From the NCBI RefSeq assembly GCF_020447265.1, contig NZ_JAJADR010000005.1, positions 62,001 to 126,000 of the forward strand: a stretch of DNA of 64,000 nt, given 5' to 3'. Under the pieces are notes generated by a model that searched no databases, was not told the DNA's origin, and saw nothing but the letters and a program-made list of their open reading frames with translations. Of this stretch, positions 1 to 8,939 are shown in pieces (the stretch's first letter is position 1; each line of letters starts with the position of its first letter). Source of the stretch: Hymenobacter lucidus. Lineage in GTDB: Bacteria > Bacteroidota > Bacteroidia > Cytophagales > Hymenobacteraceae. The translations under genes and the position numbers were made by a program.

Positions 1-218
1 TCCGGCTCTTCAAGCGCGAGTTTGGCCTGACGCCGGTCGAGTATATTATCCAGGAGCGGCTAGCCGAGGCCAAGCGCCTGCTCCGCAACCCCATTACCAG
101 CGTCGCCGACGTCTGTTTCCGGGCTGGCTTCAACAACACGGCCTACTTCCAGACCATCTTTAAGAAATACGAGGGTATCACGCCGGGCCTGTATAAAAAG
201 CAGTGCGCCTTGGGCTAA
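1..218 (+). CDS. AraC-family transcriptional regulator, C-terminal fragment
   Basis: The reading frame is open from base 3 to a TAA at 216-218 and enters from outside the window, so only about 71 C-terminal residues are seen. They match the second helix-turn-helix of the AraC/XylS DNA-binding domain: a FKREFGLTPVEYI segment, an RLAEAKRLL helix, then the hallmark GFNNTAYFQTIFKKYEGITP segment that closes these domains. The protein would bind DNA as a regulator, but its sensor half and target are not visible. It is co-directional with the aminopeptidase that follows, with about 75 bases to that gene's preferred start. Family is confident; the function is not known. Confidence 0.85.
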   Translation, partial: RLFKREFGLTPVEYIIQERLAEAKRLLRNPITSVADVCFRAGFNNTAYFQTIFKKYEGITPGLYKKQCALG

Positions 219-294
219 ATACTGGGAGATGCAGCCTTTACGGGCGGAAAGGTTACTTTCGCGCAAAACCATTCCTCTCCCTTTCCTGCATCCT

Positions 295-2784
295 GTGAAA
301 ACAATTCTTACCCTGAGCCTTGGCTTGCTGGCTACCTCCGCCAGCTGGGCCCAGCAAGCCCCCACCCTGACGCCGGTGACCGAGCCTCAGCTCCCCTACC
401 GTGCCACCGATACCAAAATCAACGCGCTGGTGCACACCAAGCTGGCCGTGGGCTTCGACTACGCCAAGCGCCACCTCAATGGCAAAGCCTGGCTCACGCT
501 CAAGCCCTACGCTTACGCTACCGACTCGCTTCGCCTTGACGCCAAAGGCTTTGACATCAAGACGGTAGCCCTGGTCGACGGCACTACTCAGCAGCCGCTC
601 AAGTATGAGTACGCCGACCAGAACAACCTGCGGATTCAGCTGGGCAAGATGATGCCGGCGGGCACGCCCTACACAGTTTATATCGAGTACACGGCCAAGC
701 CCGACGAGCTGAAAGTGAAAGGCAGCGCGGCCATTACCGACGCCAAAGGCCTGTATTTCATCAACCCCGACAGTGCCGTGAAGGGCAAACCGGTGCAGAT
801 CTGGACCCAGGGCGAAACGGAAGCTTCCTCGGCCTGGTTTCCGACCATCGACCGGCCCAACCAGAAGGCGACCTCCGAAATCAGCATGACGGTGCCCAGC
901 AAGTATGTGACGCTGAGCAACGGCAAGCTGGTGAGCCAGACGCCCGCCGGCGCGGGGCTGCGCACCGATACCTGGAAAATGGAATTGCCCCACGCGCCCT
1001 ACCTGTTCATGATGGCTGTGGGCGACTTCAAGGTATACGAAGACAAGTGGCGTGACAAGCCCGTAACGTACTATCTGGAACCCAAGTACGCACCCTTTGC
1101 CAAACAGATTTTCGGCGACACGCCCGAAATGATGGAGTTTTTCTCTAAGAAGCTCGGCGTAGATTACCCCTGGAACAAGTACGCCCAGATTGTGGCCCGC
1201 GACTACGTGAGCGGAGCCATGGAAAACACCACGGCCACGCTGCACGGCGAGTTTCTGCAAATGAATGAGCGGGAGCTACTCGACCGTGAGTATGCCAACA
1301 ACCAGTCGGTTATTGCCCACGAGCTGTTTCACCAGTGGTTTGGCGACTACGTAACGGCCGAAAGCTGGAGCAACCTGACCGTAAACGAGTCGATGGCCGA
1401 CATGAGCGAGGCCCTGTGGGCCGAGTACAAGTACGGCCCCGACGCCGCCGACGCCCACCGTGCCCAGTACATCCGCGCCTACCTCAACAACCCCAATAAC
1501 TACAGCAAAGACCTCGTGCGCTTCCACTATGGCGACAAGGAGGAAATGTTCGACGGCGTGACCTACCAAAAAGGCGGCGCCATTCAGGACATGCTACGCG
1601 CTTACCTCGGCGACGACGTGTACTTTGCCGGCCTGAACCAGTATCTGAAGCAGAATGCCCTCGGCAACGGTGAAGCCCACCAACTGCGGCTGGCCATGGA
1701 AGCTGCCTCGGGCCGCGACCTGAACTGGTTTTATAACCAGTGGTACTACAACGCCGGCCACCCCGAAGTAAGCATTGACTACAGCTGGGACGCGGCTAAA
1801 AAAATGCAGAGCGTGACCATCAAGCAAACCCAGGAAGGCTCCGTGTTTCAGCTGCCCCTGGCCGTGGATGTGTACGTGAATGGCAAAGCCGAGCGCCACA
1901 TGGTGATGATGCGGCAGGCCACCGAAACCTTCCAGTTTGCGACCAGCGCCAAGCCTGAGCTGGTCAACGTGGACGCTACCAAGCGCACGGTATGGATGAA
2001 AAAGGATAATAAGCCGCTGGCTGAATACGCGTACCAGTACAGCCACGCGCCGCTGTACATGGACCGGCGCGAGGCTATTCTGGCCGCCAAAGAAAAGCAG
2101 GACGAGGCAGCCGCCTGCACCTTGCTCGTGCGGGCACTGTCGGATAAGTTTTACAACCTGCGCTCGGTCGCTACTCAGGCCCTGGACATGGAAAAAGCGG
2201 CGGTAGCCAAAGCCACCGCGCCGACTCTGCGCAAGCTGGCCGCCAACGACCCACAGAACTCGGTGCGCGTCAATGCGCTGACGGCGTTGGCCAAGCTCAA
2301 GGACAAGAAGGATGAAAAGCTGTTTACCAAGCAGTTGCAGAGCCAGTCGTACCAGGTAAGCGGCGCGGCCCTACGCGGCTTGGTGGCCGTAGCCCCGGCC
2401 AAAGCCCTAGCCCAGGCTAAAACCTTGGAAACCACCGAAAACCAAGCTACACTGAGTGCCGTCATCGACGTGTATGCAGCCCAGGGAACCGATGCCCAGT
2501 GGAATTTCGTGCGCGACAAGTTCGATGCCGTGCCGCTGCAGGGCCGCTTCGAGCTGCTCGAAGGCTTGGCCAATATGCTCGTCCGCCTTGACGATGCCAC
2601 CAACTTCGCCCAGGGTGTAGACCGGGTGAAGGCGCTGGCCATTCAGTATAAGCCTCAGGGTGCGGCCGAACCGCTGATTGGCATGCTGCAAAGCGTGAAG
2701 CAGCGTAAAACCAGCGGCCCCATCGTGCAACAGGCCCAGCAAATCATCGATAAGGCCGTGCAGGATATCGAGCAGGCTAAGTAG
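295..2784 (+). CDS. Exported M1-family zinc aminopeptidase
   Basis: A gluzincin aminopeptidase that removes N-terminal residues from peptides, probably in the periplasm or envelope. Numbering from an upstream ATG at 229, the substrate-binding SGAMEN motif is at residues 328-333. The zinc site HELFHQW starts at residue 364 and the third ligand Glu is at about 387 in TVNES, the classical HExxH-x18-E spacing. The C-terminal third is helical and HEAT-like, as in other M1 enzymes. I prefer the GTG at 295 because VKTILTLSLGLL followed by an Ala-rich ASWAQQ site is a clean signal peptide, whereas the ATG at 229 adds 22 residues of basic leader. It ends at a strong hairpin shared with the convergent gre-like gene. 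Confidence 0.9.
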   Translation: MKTILTLSLGLLATSASWAQQAPTLTPVTEPQLPYRATDTKINALVHTKLAVGFDYAKRHLNGKAWLTLKPYAYATDSLRLDAKGFDIKTVALVDGTTQQPLKYEYADQNNLRIQLGKMMPAGTPYTVYIEYTAKPDELKVKGSAAITDAKGLYFINPDSAVKGKPVQIWTQGETEASSAWFPTIDRPNQKATSEISMTVPSKYVTLSNGKLVSQTPAGAGLRTDTWKMELPHAPYLFMMAVGDFKVYEDKWRDKPVTYYLEPKYAPFAKQIFGDTPEMMEFFSKKLGVDYPWNKYAQIVARDYVSGAMENTTATLHGEFLQMNERELLDREYANNQSVIAHELFHQWFGDYVTAESWSNLTVNESMADMSEALWAEYKYGPDAADAHRAQYIRAYLNNPNNYSKDLVRFHYGDKEEMFDGVTYQKGGAIQDMLRAYLGDDVYFAGLNQYLKQNALGNGEAHQLRLAMEAASGRDLNWFYNQWYYNAGHPEVSIDYSWDAAKKMQSVTIKQTQEGSVFQLPLAVDVYVNGKAERHMVMMRQATETFQFATSAKPELVNVDATKRTVWMKKDNKPLAEYAYQYSHAPLYMDRREAILAAKEKQDEAAACTLLVRALSDKFYNLRSVATQALDMEKAAVAKATAPTLRKLAANDPQNSVRVNALTALAKLKDKKDEKLFTKQLQSQSYQVSGAALRGLVAVAPAKALAQAKTLETTENQATLSAVIDVYAAQGTDAQWNFVRDKFDAVPLQGRFELLEGLANMLVRLDDATNFAQGVDRVKALAIQYKPQGAAEPLIGMLQSVKQRKTSGPIVQQAQQIIDKAVQDIEQAK

Positions 2785-2803
2785 CCGTCGACATAAGGCA
2801 AAC

Positions 2804-2837
2804 AAAAGCCCTTCACCAAGTAGTGAAGGGCTTTTTT
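2804..2837. terminator. Bidirectional rho-independent terminator
   Basis: A perfect 13-bp stem (2804-2816 with 2823-2835, six-base loop) is flanked by A and T tracts. It lies between the convergent aminopeptidase and gre-like genes and can serve both. Confidence 0.85.
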
Positions 2838-2852
2838 ATGATACTCCCGCAG

Positions 2853-3377
2853 CTATAATCCGTCGTAGGAAACAGCGGCAACTTCCACCACTTCCTCTTT
2901 CGGCCCGAGCCGAAGCGTGACGGTTTTGCCCAGTTTGGCCCCGATGACAGCCCGGGCAATGGGGGCCACAAACGCCACTTTACCCGCCGCCACGGAAGCC
3001 TCATCGACGCCCACGATGGTAAATTTTCGCTCGAAGCCTACTTTTCCACCGCTTATTGTACGCAACGTAATAGTGGCGCCGAAACGCACTTCCTGCGGGG
3101 GCTGGGTGCGCGGATCTACTACTTTGGCGCTGGCAATGCGGCTGGTCAGGTCGCTGATGCGGCCGTTGTAGAGCGAGAGGTGGCGGGTACGGTCGGCGTC
3201 GTTGTCACGGTTGGCTTCAGCCCGCGCCCGTTCGGCTTCCAGCGTAGTCAATTCCTGGCGCAGCAGCTCCAGGCCGCGGGGCGTCACGTAGTTGGGCGTG
3301 CCGGCCGGCAGCGCGGCCCGCGGCGGAATAATGGTGGGCTCCTGGACGTCGTCCTCTTTGGTGAATGCGCGGCTCAT
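2853..3377 (-). CDS. GreA/GreB-type transcription factor with shortened coiled coil
   Basis: About 174 residues starting at MSRAFTKEDD; longer in-frame upstream sequence runs into an intergenic repeat and is unlikely to be translated. An N-terminal linker rich in Pro precedes an antiparallel coiled coil at residues 40-85 (TPRGLELLRQELTTLE to SRIASAKVVDP) and a C-terminal FKBP-like GreA/B domain ending in AAVSYDGL. Gre factors enter the RNA polymerase secondary channel and stimulate cleavage of backtracked RNA. Here the coil between the LRQEL and GRISD segments is only about 33 residues, clearly shorter than I recall for GreA. The tip reads DNDAD rather than the usual GDxxENAEY. It may therefore act more like Rnk or Gfh proteins than a cleavage factor. 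Confidence 0.8.
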   Translation of the reverse strand: MSRAFTKEDDVQEPTIIPPRAALPAGTPNYVTPRGLELLRQELTTLEAERARAEANRDNDADRTRHLSLYNGRISDLTSRIASAKVVDPRTQPPQEVRFGATITLRTISGGKVGFERKFTIVGVDEASVAAGKVAFVAPIARAVIGAKLGKTVTLRLGPKEEVVEVAAVSYDGL

Positions 3378-3428
3378 ACTGCTTCTAACGAAGCCACCGA
3401 AAACGGGTTTTGCAATGCGCCGGCCCGA

Positions 3429-3527
3429 TGTAGAGACGCATAGTTGCGTCTCGTCGTTGAACGACAATCGTTTAAATAAACAGCAACACCGTCCGCAACG
3501 ATTGAGACGCAACTATGCGTCTCTACA
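3429..3527. repeat. Intergenic inverted repeat with perfect 24-bp arms
   Basis: Arm 3429-3452 (core GAGACGCATAGTTGCGTCTC) is the exact reverse complement of 3504-3527, around a 51-base AT-richer centre. It sits between the start of the gre-like gene and the stop of the DUF2723 gene. Each arm also contains an internal palindrome (GAGACGCA/TGCGTCTC). This looks like a palindromic MITE or REP-type unit rather than a simple terminator; it has no U tract. Confidence 0.75.
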
Positions 3528-3530
3528 CGC

Positions 3531-6527
3531 TTATGACCTCGGATAATACTGCTCGGCCAGAGCGGTGATGCGGGCGGCGCGGGCCTGGTCGTTGGTGTCG
3601 GCGGCGGCCTGGTAGAGGTGTTGGAGGGTGAGCATATTTATTCCTATTTCGCGCTCAAACAGGCCGGGCTCGTGGCGGCTGTAGTAGGCCAACGACTGTT
3701 GAGTACGGTTGGTAAGCAGGTCGAAGAGCTGGTGGGCACGCCGGGTTTCGCCCAACTGGGTGAGTGGGGCAATGAGGTCGGCGTTGTTGTAGTCGAAGGG
3801 AATCGTGTCGTCGGGAATTACGCGCAGGCACCGGTCGATGACGGCTTTGGCCTTGGCCGTTTCCCCATCTTGCAGGTAGGCCTGCGAGAGGCGCACAAAC
3901 TGCTCCCTGTAGAGCGCCATTGTGCGGCGGTTCAGCTCATCGTAGTACACACCCGGCCGGTTGAGGTTGCGGTAGGAAAACTTGCGCATGAGCGAGTCGT
4001 CGAGCAGCTTTTTGGCCACCGTGCCCACTTCCCGGGGCTGCGAATCGGGGTTTTGGGCGGGCAGAATGCGGTAGGAAAGTCCTTCCAGCTGCAGATAGTT
4101 ATCCAGGCCGGCGTAGTCCTGCTGCGGAATACTGGCCGACAGATACACCGGCCGCTGCCAGTTGTTGCTGGCCAGCAGGTCGAGAATGACCAGCGTGTTT
4201 TTTTCCAGGGCCTCCTTGCTGGCCTGCCAGTTCATGCGCGGCACCAGTTGCTTGCGACGCTCTTTAGGAATAATGCCCAGGCGCTGCACGGCGGCCGTGT
4301 CCACGTCGAGGTAGAAGTTGGTGGTCGGGTACGAGAGCAGCGCCTTGCCCGACTGCGTCTGGACCTGCAGCAACGGGCTGTTCTGGCGCACAAGCTGCAT
4401 AAACTCCTTTACGTTCAGGGAAGTCACAGCCGGATTGGGCACGTAGGGCAGGTAGTCGTTGGTGCCCTGCGAGTAGTCTTTGTGCGCCAACGACATCGGC
4501 CACGGCGCCGAGGAATTAGCCGGCTGCTTCATCTGGTCCACGTACCAGTCGGTATTCAGGTAGGAAAGTACGGCCACGCGCACGTCGGGGCGCAGGTTTT
4601 CCACATTCTGAGCGTACCACAGGGGAAAAGTATCGTTGTCGGCGTAGGTAATCAGGATGGCGTTGGGCGCCACGCCATTAAGCATGTTGCGGGCCCAGTC
4701 GAGGGCGCTGTAACGGTTGGCGCGGTTGTGGTCGTCCCAGCCCTGGGTGGCCATCAGGGCCGGCACAGCCAGCGCCAGCAGCGCCACGGCCGCCACCCGC
4801 AGCCGCTCCTGCCGCAGCAGACTGCGCACCAGCTCGTTGAGAGCCAGCACGCCCAGCCCGATCCAGATGGCAAAAGCGTAGAACGAACCGGCAAAAGTGT
4901 AGTCCCGCTCGCGGGGCTCGGTGGGCGGCTGGTTGAGGTAGAGCACAATGGCCACGCCCGTGAGTAGAAACAACAGCCCTACCACCAGTGCATTGTGCTT
5001 GTCGCGCTTCACCTGGAAAAACAGCCCCAGCACGCCGAGCAGCAGCGGCAAAGCGTAGAAATTATTGCGGGCCTTGTTGTTGGCCAGCTCTACGGGCAAT
5101 CCGCTTTTACCGGCCGTGGGCCATAATACGCCGGCATGTTGCACGTCACTTTCGCGGCCCACGAAGTTCCAGAGGAAATAGCGCCAGTACATATGGCCCA
5201 GCTGGTATTTGACCAGGAAAGCCAGGTTTTGTACCATCGTGGGCTTCTGGTCGGGTGCGGCCCCCACCCAGTTGCCGTAGGCGCGCACGTCTTCGGGCTT
5301 GGGACTGTAGAGACGGGGCAGCAGCGTTTTATCGGTGGCGGCGTAGGTGGTTTCCAGGCGGCGCTCGGCTATGAGGTAGGTGTCGTGGCCGGCGGCATCG
5401 TGGCTGCGCTCGTAACGGGGGGCGCCTTCGTACTGGTCGGTGGGCTGGGCATTGAACTGCGGCCCGTAGAGCAGGGGCCGCTGCCCGTACTGCTCCCGCT
5501 TGAGGTAGCTCACAAAGGAAAGAACATCCTCAGGGTTATTCTCGTCCAGAGCGGGGTTGAAGCCCGAGCGAATCGGCACGATGAGGTAGGACGAGTAGCC
5601 GATGAGCACGAATACCAGACTCAGCAGCGCCGTGTGCAGCACGCGCCGCTGCCGGCGCACGGCGTAGCGAAACCCGGCTACCAGCAAGCCCACTAGCAGC
5701 GCCAGAAACAGCACCACTCCGCTGTTGAAGGGCAAGCCCACGGAATTCACGAAGAACACCTCGAAGTCGCCGGCCAGGGAAGGCAGCCCCGGAATGACGC
5801 CCAGCAAAATGAGCAGCACCAGCGCCCCGCTGAGGCCAAGCGTGAACAAGCCGCCGCGGGTAGTAGGCCGGGCGGTTTTGCGGAAATAATACAGGAAGCC
5901 CAGCGCAGGCAGCGCCAGTAGGTTGAGCAAGTGGACGCCGATGCTAAGGCCGATAACATAGGCAATCAGAATCAGCCACTTGTCGGAATCAGCTTCGTCG
6001 GCGCGGTTTTCCCACTTCAGCATCAGCCACACTACGGCCGCCGTACACAAGGCCGACATAGCGTATACCTCGGCTTCCACGGCATTAAACCAGAATGAGT
6101 CGGAGAAGGCAAAGGCCAGGGAGCCAATAAGGCCGGCGCTCAGAATCTGGGCCGTTTGGGCGGCGGTGGGCAAGGTGGCGCGTTCAACAGATGCTCCCGG
6201 CCGGTGCAATACCAGCTTGCGGGCCAGCAGCGTAATGGTCCAGAACAGCAGCAGCACCGTCAGAGCACTGCTCAGGGCCGATACGGCGTTCATGAACAAC
6301 GTGGCGCGGGCTCCGTCGCCAGCCAGGATAGAAGCTAGCCGGCCCAGCAGCAGAAACGTGGGCGCGCCGGGCGGGTGCGGCACCAGCAGCTTATTGGCAC
6401 TGGCCAGAAACTCGCCACAGTCCCAGAAGCTGACGGTGGGCTCCAGCGTGAGCAGGTAAGTAGCCAGGGCCACCGCAAAAACCAGCACTCCGGCCGCATT
6501 ATTGGCCTTTTCGTAACTCTTAAACAT
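3531..6527 (-). CDS. DUF2723 multi-spanning membrane protein (TMEM260/O-mannosyltransferase-like)
   Basis: A 998-residue protein. The N-terminal half has many hydrophobic segments typical of GT-C type glycosyltransferases; the C-terminal half is soluble and helical, TPR-like near the end. The family signature is near the start: SFWDCGEFLASANKL followed by HPPGAPTFLLLGRL, with acidic residues in the first loop as in dolichyl-phosphate-mannose-dependent enzymes. Eukaryotic TMEM260 relatives are protein O-mannosyltransferases, so a role in sugar transfer to exported proteins is plausible but inferred. I start at MFKSYEKANNAAG (6527), which places the first membrane helix at residues 10-30; upstream in-frame sequence is Arg/Gly-rich and overlaps the divergent MFS gene. 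Confidence 0.85.
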   Translation of the reverse strand: MFKSYEKANNAAGVLVFAVALATYLLTLEPTVSFWDCGEFLASANKLLVPHPPGAPTFLLLGRLASILAGDGARATLFMNAVSALSSALTVLLLFWTITLLARKLVLHRPGASVERATLPTAAQTAQILSAGLIGSLAFAFSDSFWFNAVEAEVYAMSALCTAAVVWLMLKWENRADEADSDKWLILIAYVIGLSIGVHLLNLLALPALGFLYYFRKTARPTTRGGLFTLGLSGALVLLILLGVIPGLPSLAGDFEVFFVNSVGLPFNSGVVLFLALLVGLLVAGFRYAVRRQRRVLHTALLSLVFVLIGYSSYLIVPIRSGFNPALDENNPEDVLSFVSYLKREQYGQRPLLYGPQFNAQPTDQYEGAPRYERSHDAAGHDTYLIAERRLETTYAATDKTLLPRLYSPKPEDVRAYGNWVGAAPDQKPTMVQNLAFLVKYQLGHMYWRYFLWNFVGRESDVQHAGVLWPTAGKSGLPVELANNKARNNFYALPLLLGVLGLFFQVKRDKHNALVVGLLFLLTGVAIVLYLNQPPTEPRERDYTFAGSFYAFAIWIGLGVLALNELVRSLLRQERLRVAAVALLALAVPALMATQGWDDHNRANRYSALDWARNMLNGVAPNAILITYADNDTFPLWYAQNVENLRPDVRVAVLSYLNTDWYVDQMKQPANSSAPWPMSLAHKDYSQGTNDYLPYVPNPAVTSLNVKEFMQLVRQNSPLLQVQTQSGKALLSYPTTNFYLDVDTAAVQRLGIIPKERRKQLVPRMNWQASKEALEKNTLVILDLLASNNWQRPVYLSASIPQQDYAGLDNYLQLEGLSYRILPAQNPDSQPREVGTVAKKLLDDSLMRKFSYRNLNRPGVYYDELNRRTMALYREQFVRLSQAYLQDGETAKAKAVIDRCLRVIPDDTIPFDYNNADLIAPLTQLGETRRAHQLFDLLTNRTQQSLAYYSRHEPGLFEREIGINMLTLQHLYQAAADTNDQARAARITALAEQYYPRS

Positions 6528-6680
6528 AGCTGTCGGTTTAGGAATACAACTCCGGACCAGAGCCCCCGCAAAGCGGCCCCGGCCCAGACAGATGCCCCAC
6601 ACCGCGCAAGCGTTGCCTAAGCCCCAAATTTTACCGTAAGCCCGGCCTCCGTTCCAGTAGCCGGCCGCTTCTACTTTGCC

Positions 6681-7913
6681 ATGATTTCTTCTTCGCCCGA
6701 TACGCCCACACTTGCGCCGGTCCACCCGCAAACCACTCCCCTTACGCCCGCGCTGGTATGGCTGATGGCCATTGCCTGCGGCTTGGTGGTGGCCAACATT
6801 TATTACAACCAGCCGCTGCTGGCCGATATTGGCCGCACGTTTCAGCTCTCCGACAGCCGCGCCAGCCTAGTGGCCACCCTCACGCAGGTGGGCTACACGC
6901 TGGGCTTGTTTTTCGTGGTGCCATTGGGCGATAAGCTGGAGCGCAAGCGCCTGATTCTGTTGCTGCTGCTTTGCTCGGCCGGGGCTATGGCGGCGGCGGC
7001 CCTGGCGCCCTCGTTTGCCCTGCTCATTGCGGCCAGCCTGCTTATCGGCATCTTTTCGGCGGTGCCGCAGTTGCTGGTGCCCATGGCCGCCCACCTGGCC
7101 TCCGATGCCGACCGGGGCCGCGTGGTGGGCAAAATCATGAGCGGCTTGCTGATCGGCATTCTGCTTTCCCGCACCCTGAGCGGCTACCTCGGGGCCCACG
7201 GCAGCTGGCGGCTGGTGTTTGGCCTGGGTAGCGGCGCAATGGTTGTGCTGGCGCTGATAATGGCCCTGAAACTGCCCAAAGACCAGCCCGATTTCGGCGG
7301 CACCTACGGCAGCCTGATGAAGTCGTTGGGCACGCTCACCCGTACGCTGCCCACGCTGCGCAAGTCGGCGCTGACGGGCGCGTTCCTGTTTGCCTCGTTC
7401 AGCGTGTTCTGGACCACGCTGGTATTTTTCCTGGAAGGCAGCCCCTACTTCTACAAGAGCGACGTGGCCGGCTTTTTCGGCCTGATTGGGGCGTTGGGCG
7501 CATTGGCGGCGCCGCTGGCCGGTAAGTCGGCCGATACGCGGGGGCCGGCCTACGCCATCAACATCGGCATTCTGATGGCGCTGGCGGCGTATCTGGTGCT
7601 GGGCTTCGGCGGCTACCACCTGGCCGGGCTGGTGGTGGGCGTTATCGTACTCGACATTGGCGTGCAGGCTACGCACATTTCCAATCAGTCGCGCATCTTC
7701 TCCCTGGTACCCGAAGCCCGCAGCCGCCTGAACACCATTTATATGACGGCCTATTTCATCGGTGGCTCCCTGGGCTCGTTGGCGGGCGGCACGGCCTGGG
7801 CGCACTACCAGTGGCCGGGCGTGTGCGCCGTGGGGCTGCTGTTTGTGAGCATGGCGTATCTGTTCAACCGTTTTTATGGTAATGCGCCGCAGGCTGAACA
7901 AGCAAACAGCTAG
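6681..7913 (+). CDS. MFS efflux-type transporter
   Basis: 410 residues with about twelve hydrophobic helices after a Pro/Thr-rich 25-residue N-terminus. The first helix carries the NIYYNQPLLADIG segment typical of the AraJ/YnfM-like branch of the major facilitator superfamily. The loop between helices 2 and 3 has the conserved GDKLERKRLI form of motif A (G-D-x-x-x-R-[KR]). These are proton-coupled exporters of small molecules in the inner membrane; the substrate cannot be read from sequence. It is divergent from the DUF2723 gene and convergent with rfbD. Confidence 0.85.
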   Translation: MISSSPDTPTLAPVHPQTTPLTPALVWLMAIACGLVVANIYYNQPLLADIGRTFQLSDSRASLVATLTQVGYTLGLFFVVPLGDKLERKRLILLLLLCSAGAMAAAALAPSFALLIAASLLIGIFSAVPQLLVPMAAHLASDADRGRVVGKIMSGLLIGILLSRTLSGYLGAHGSWRLVFGLGSGAMVVLALIMALKLPKDQPDFGGTYGSLMKSLGTLTRTLPTLRKSALTGAFLFASFSVFWTTLVFFLEGSPYFYKSDVAGFFGLIGALGALAAPLAGKSADTRGPAYAINIGILMALAAYLVLGFGGYHLAGLVVGVIVLDIGVQATHISNQSRIFSLVPEARSRLNTIYMTAYFIGGSLGSLAGGTAWAHYQWPGVCAVGLLFVSMAYLFNRFYGNAPQAEQANS

Positions 7914-7948
7914 TAAACAAGCTCTGTAAGCCGGTCTACTAGCTGTTT
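7904..7948. terminator. Hairpin between convergent MFS gene and rfbD
   Basis: Perfect 12-bp arms (7904-7915 and 7937-7948, core ACAGCTAGTA) span the stop codon of the transporter. AT-rich sequence follows on the right side. Probably a shared terminator, weaker than the GC-rich ones elsewhere in the window. Confidence 0.55.
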
Positions 7949-7966
7949 AAAACAGTTTAAATCCTT

Positions 7967-8842
7967 CTAAGCTGCTGGCTGCTCCTGAGCCGACAGCCGG
8001 CTAATGCACACTTTCAGACTTTCGCGCCAGTGCGGAATGGCCACGCCCAGCTGGGTTTTGGCTTTGGTTTTGTCCATCACCGAATAGGGCGGACGCGTGG
8101 CTTTGGTGGGGTATTCGGCCGTGCGAATAGGAATGGTGCGGACCGCAATATTGCTCAGTTCAAAAATGGCCACGGCAAAGTCGTACCACGACGTGACGCC
8201 TTCGTTGCTGTAGTGGTAGAGGCCATACTGCTGGTTGCCAGTTTCGATAATCGAGAGAATGCAGCCGGCCAGGTCGATGGCGTAAGTGGGTGTGCCGAGC
8301 TGGTCCCAGATGACGCGCAGCTCGTCCCGGTCGTGGCCCAGCTTGCGCATCGTTTTCACGAAGTTGCCGGCGTATTCGGAGTAGAGCCAGCTGGTGCGCA
8401 GAATGAAATACTGGTTGGTGTATTCCGCAATTACCTGTTCGCCTTCCAGCTTGGTGAGGCCATAAACGCTGATAGGCGCAGTTTCGTCGGTTTCGACCAG
8501 AGGCTGGTTGCTGGTGCCGGCAAACACGAAGTCAGTCGAAATCTGGATGAGGGTGGTACCGTACTCGGCACAAATCCGGCTCAGATTTACCACGCCGTCC
8601 CGGTTGACCTTACGGGCCAGCTCCACCTCGTCCTCGGCCTTGTCGACGGCCGTGTAGGCGGCGCAGTTGATGCAGTAGGCTGGGCGGTAGTGGGCGAAAA
8701 GCTCCTGGAGCCCGGCAGGATTAAGAATATTGGCTTGCTCTTCGGGTAGGAACACCATTTCCGGTGTATTTCTTTCCCGGGCCACATGCGCCAAGCATTG
8801 CCCTAATTGCCCGGAAGCGCCAAAAACAAGTATGCTACCCAT
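7967..8842 (-). CDS. rfbD: dTDP-4-dehydrorhamnose reductase
   Basis: A 291-residue extended SDR that reduces dTDP-4-keto-L-rhamnose to dTDP-L-rhamnose, the last step of rhamnose donor synthesis for envelope polysaccharides. The N-terminal nucleotide-binding motif is GASGQLGQCL. The INCAAYTAVDKAE segment and catalytic SVYGLTKLEGE (Tyr and Lys of YxxxK) are present, as is the ISTDFVFAG strand with its Thr. The length is standard. The usual partners rfbA, rfbB and rfbC are not adjacent, so this gene is stand-alone in the window. Confidence 0.9.
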   Translation of the reverse strand: MGSILVFGASGQLGQCLAHVARERNTPEMVFLPEEQANILNPAGLQELFAHYRPAYCINCAAYTAVDKAEDEVELARKVNRDGVVNLSRICAEYGTTLIQISTDFVFAGTSNQPLVETDETAPISVYGLTKLEGEQVIAEYTNQYFILRTSWLYSEYAGNFVKTMRKLGHDRDELRVIWDQLGTPTYAIDLAGCILSIIETGNQQYGLYHYSNEGVTSWYDFAVAIFELSNIAVRTIPIRTAEYPTKATRPPYSVMDKTKAKTQLGVAIPHWRESLKVCISRLSAQEQPAA

Positions 8843-8939
8843 GTACTACACCGCTTAATTGATACGACTTTCTGCTGCTGCCCACCTATACGCTAGCGGG
8901 CAGCAGGACAAAGTAAAATAGTTTTATCCGGGCTGCAAG

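Noticed and set aside
253..1260. Long open frame on the strand opposite the aminopeptidase
   Set aside because: His/Val/Gly-rich shadow of a GC-rich gene; the + strand frame has complete M1 motifs.
3618..4967. 449-codon open frame opposite the DUF2723 gene
   Set aside because: Antisense shadow with no domain; the - strand frame has membrane helices and family motifs.
6672..6678. TACTTTG just before the MFS start as a promoter -7 box
   Set aside because: One base short of TAnnTTTG, and transcription from it would begin inside the gene.
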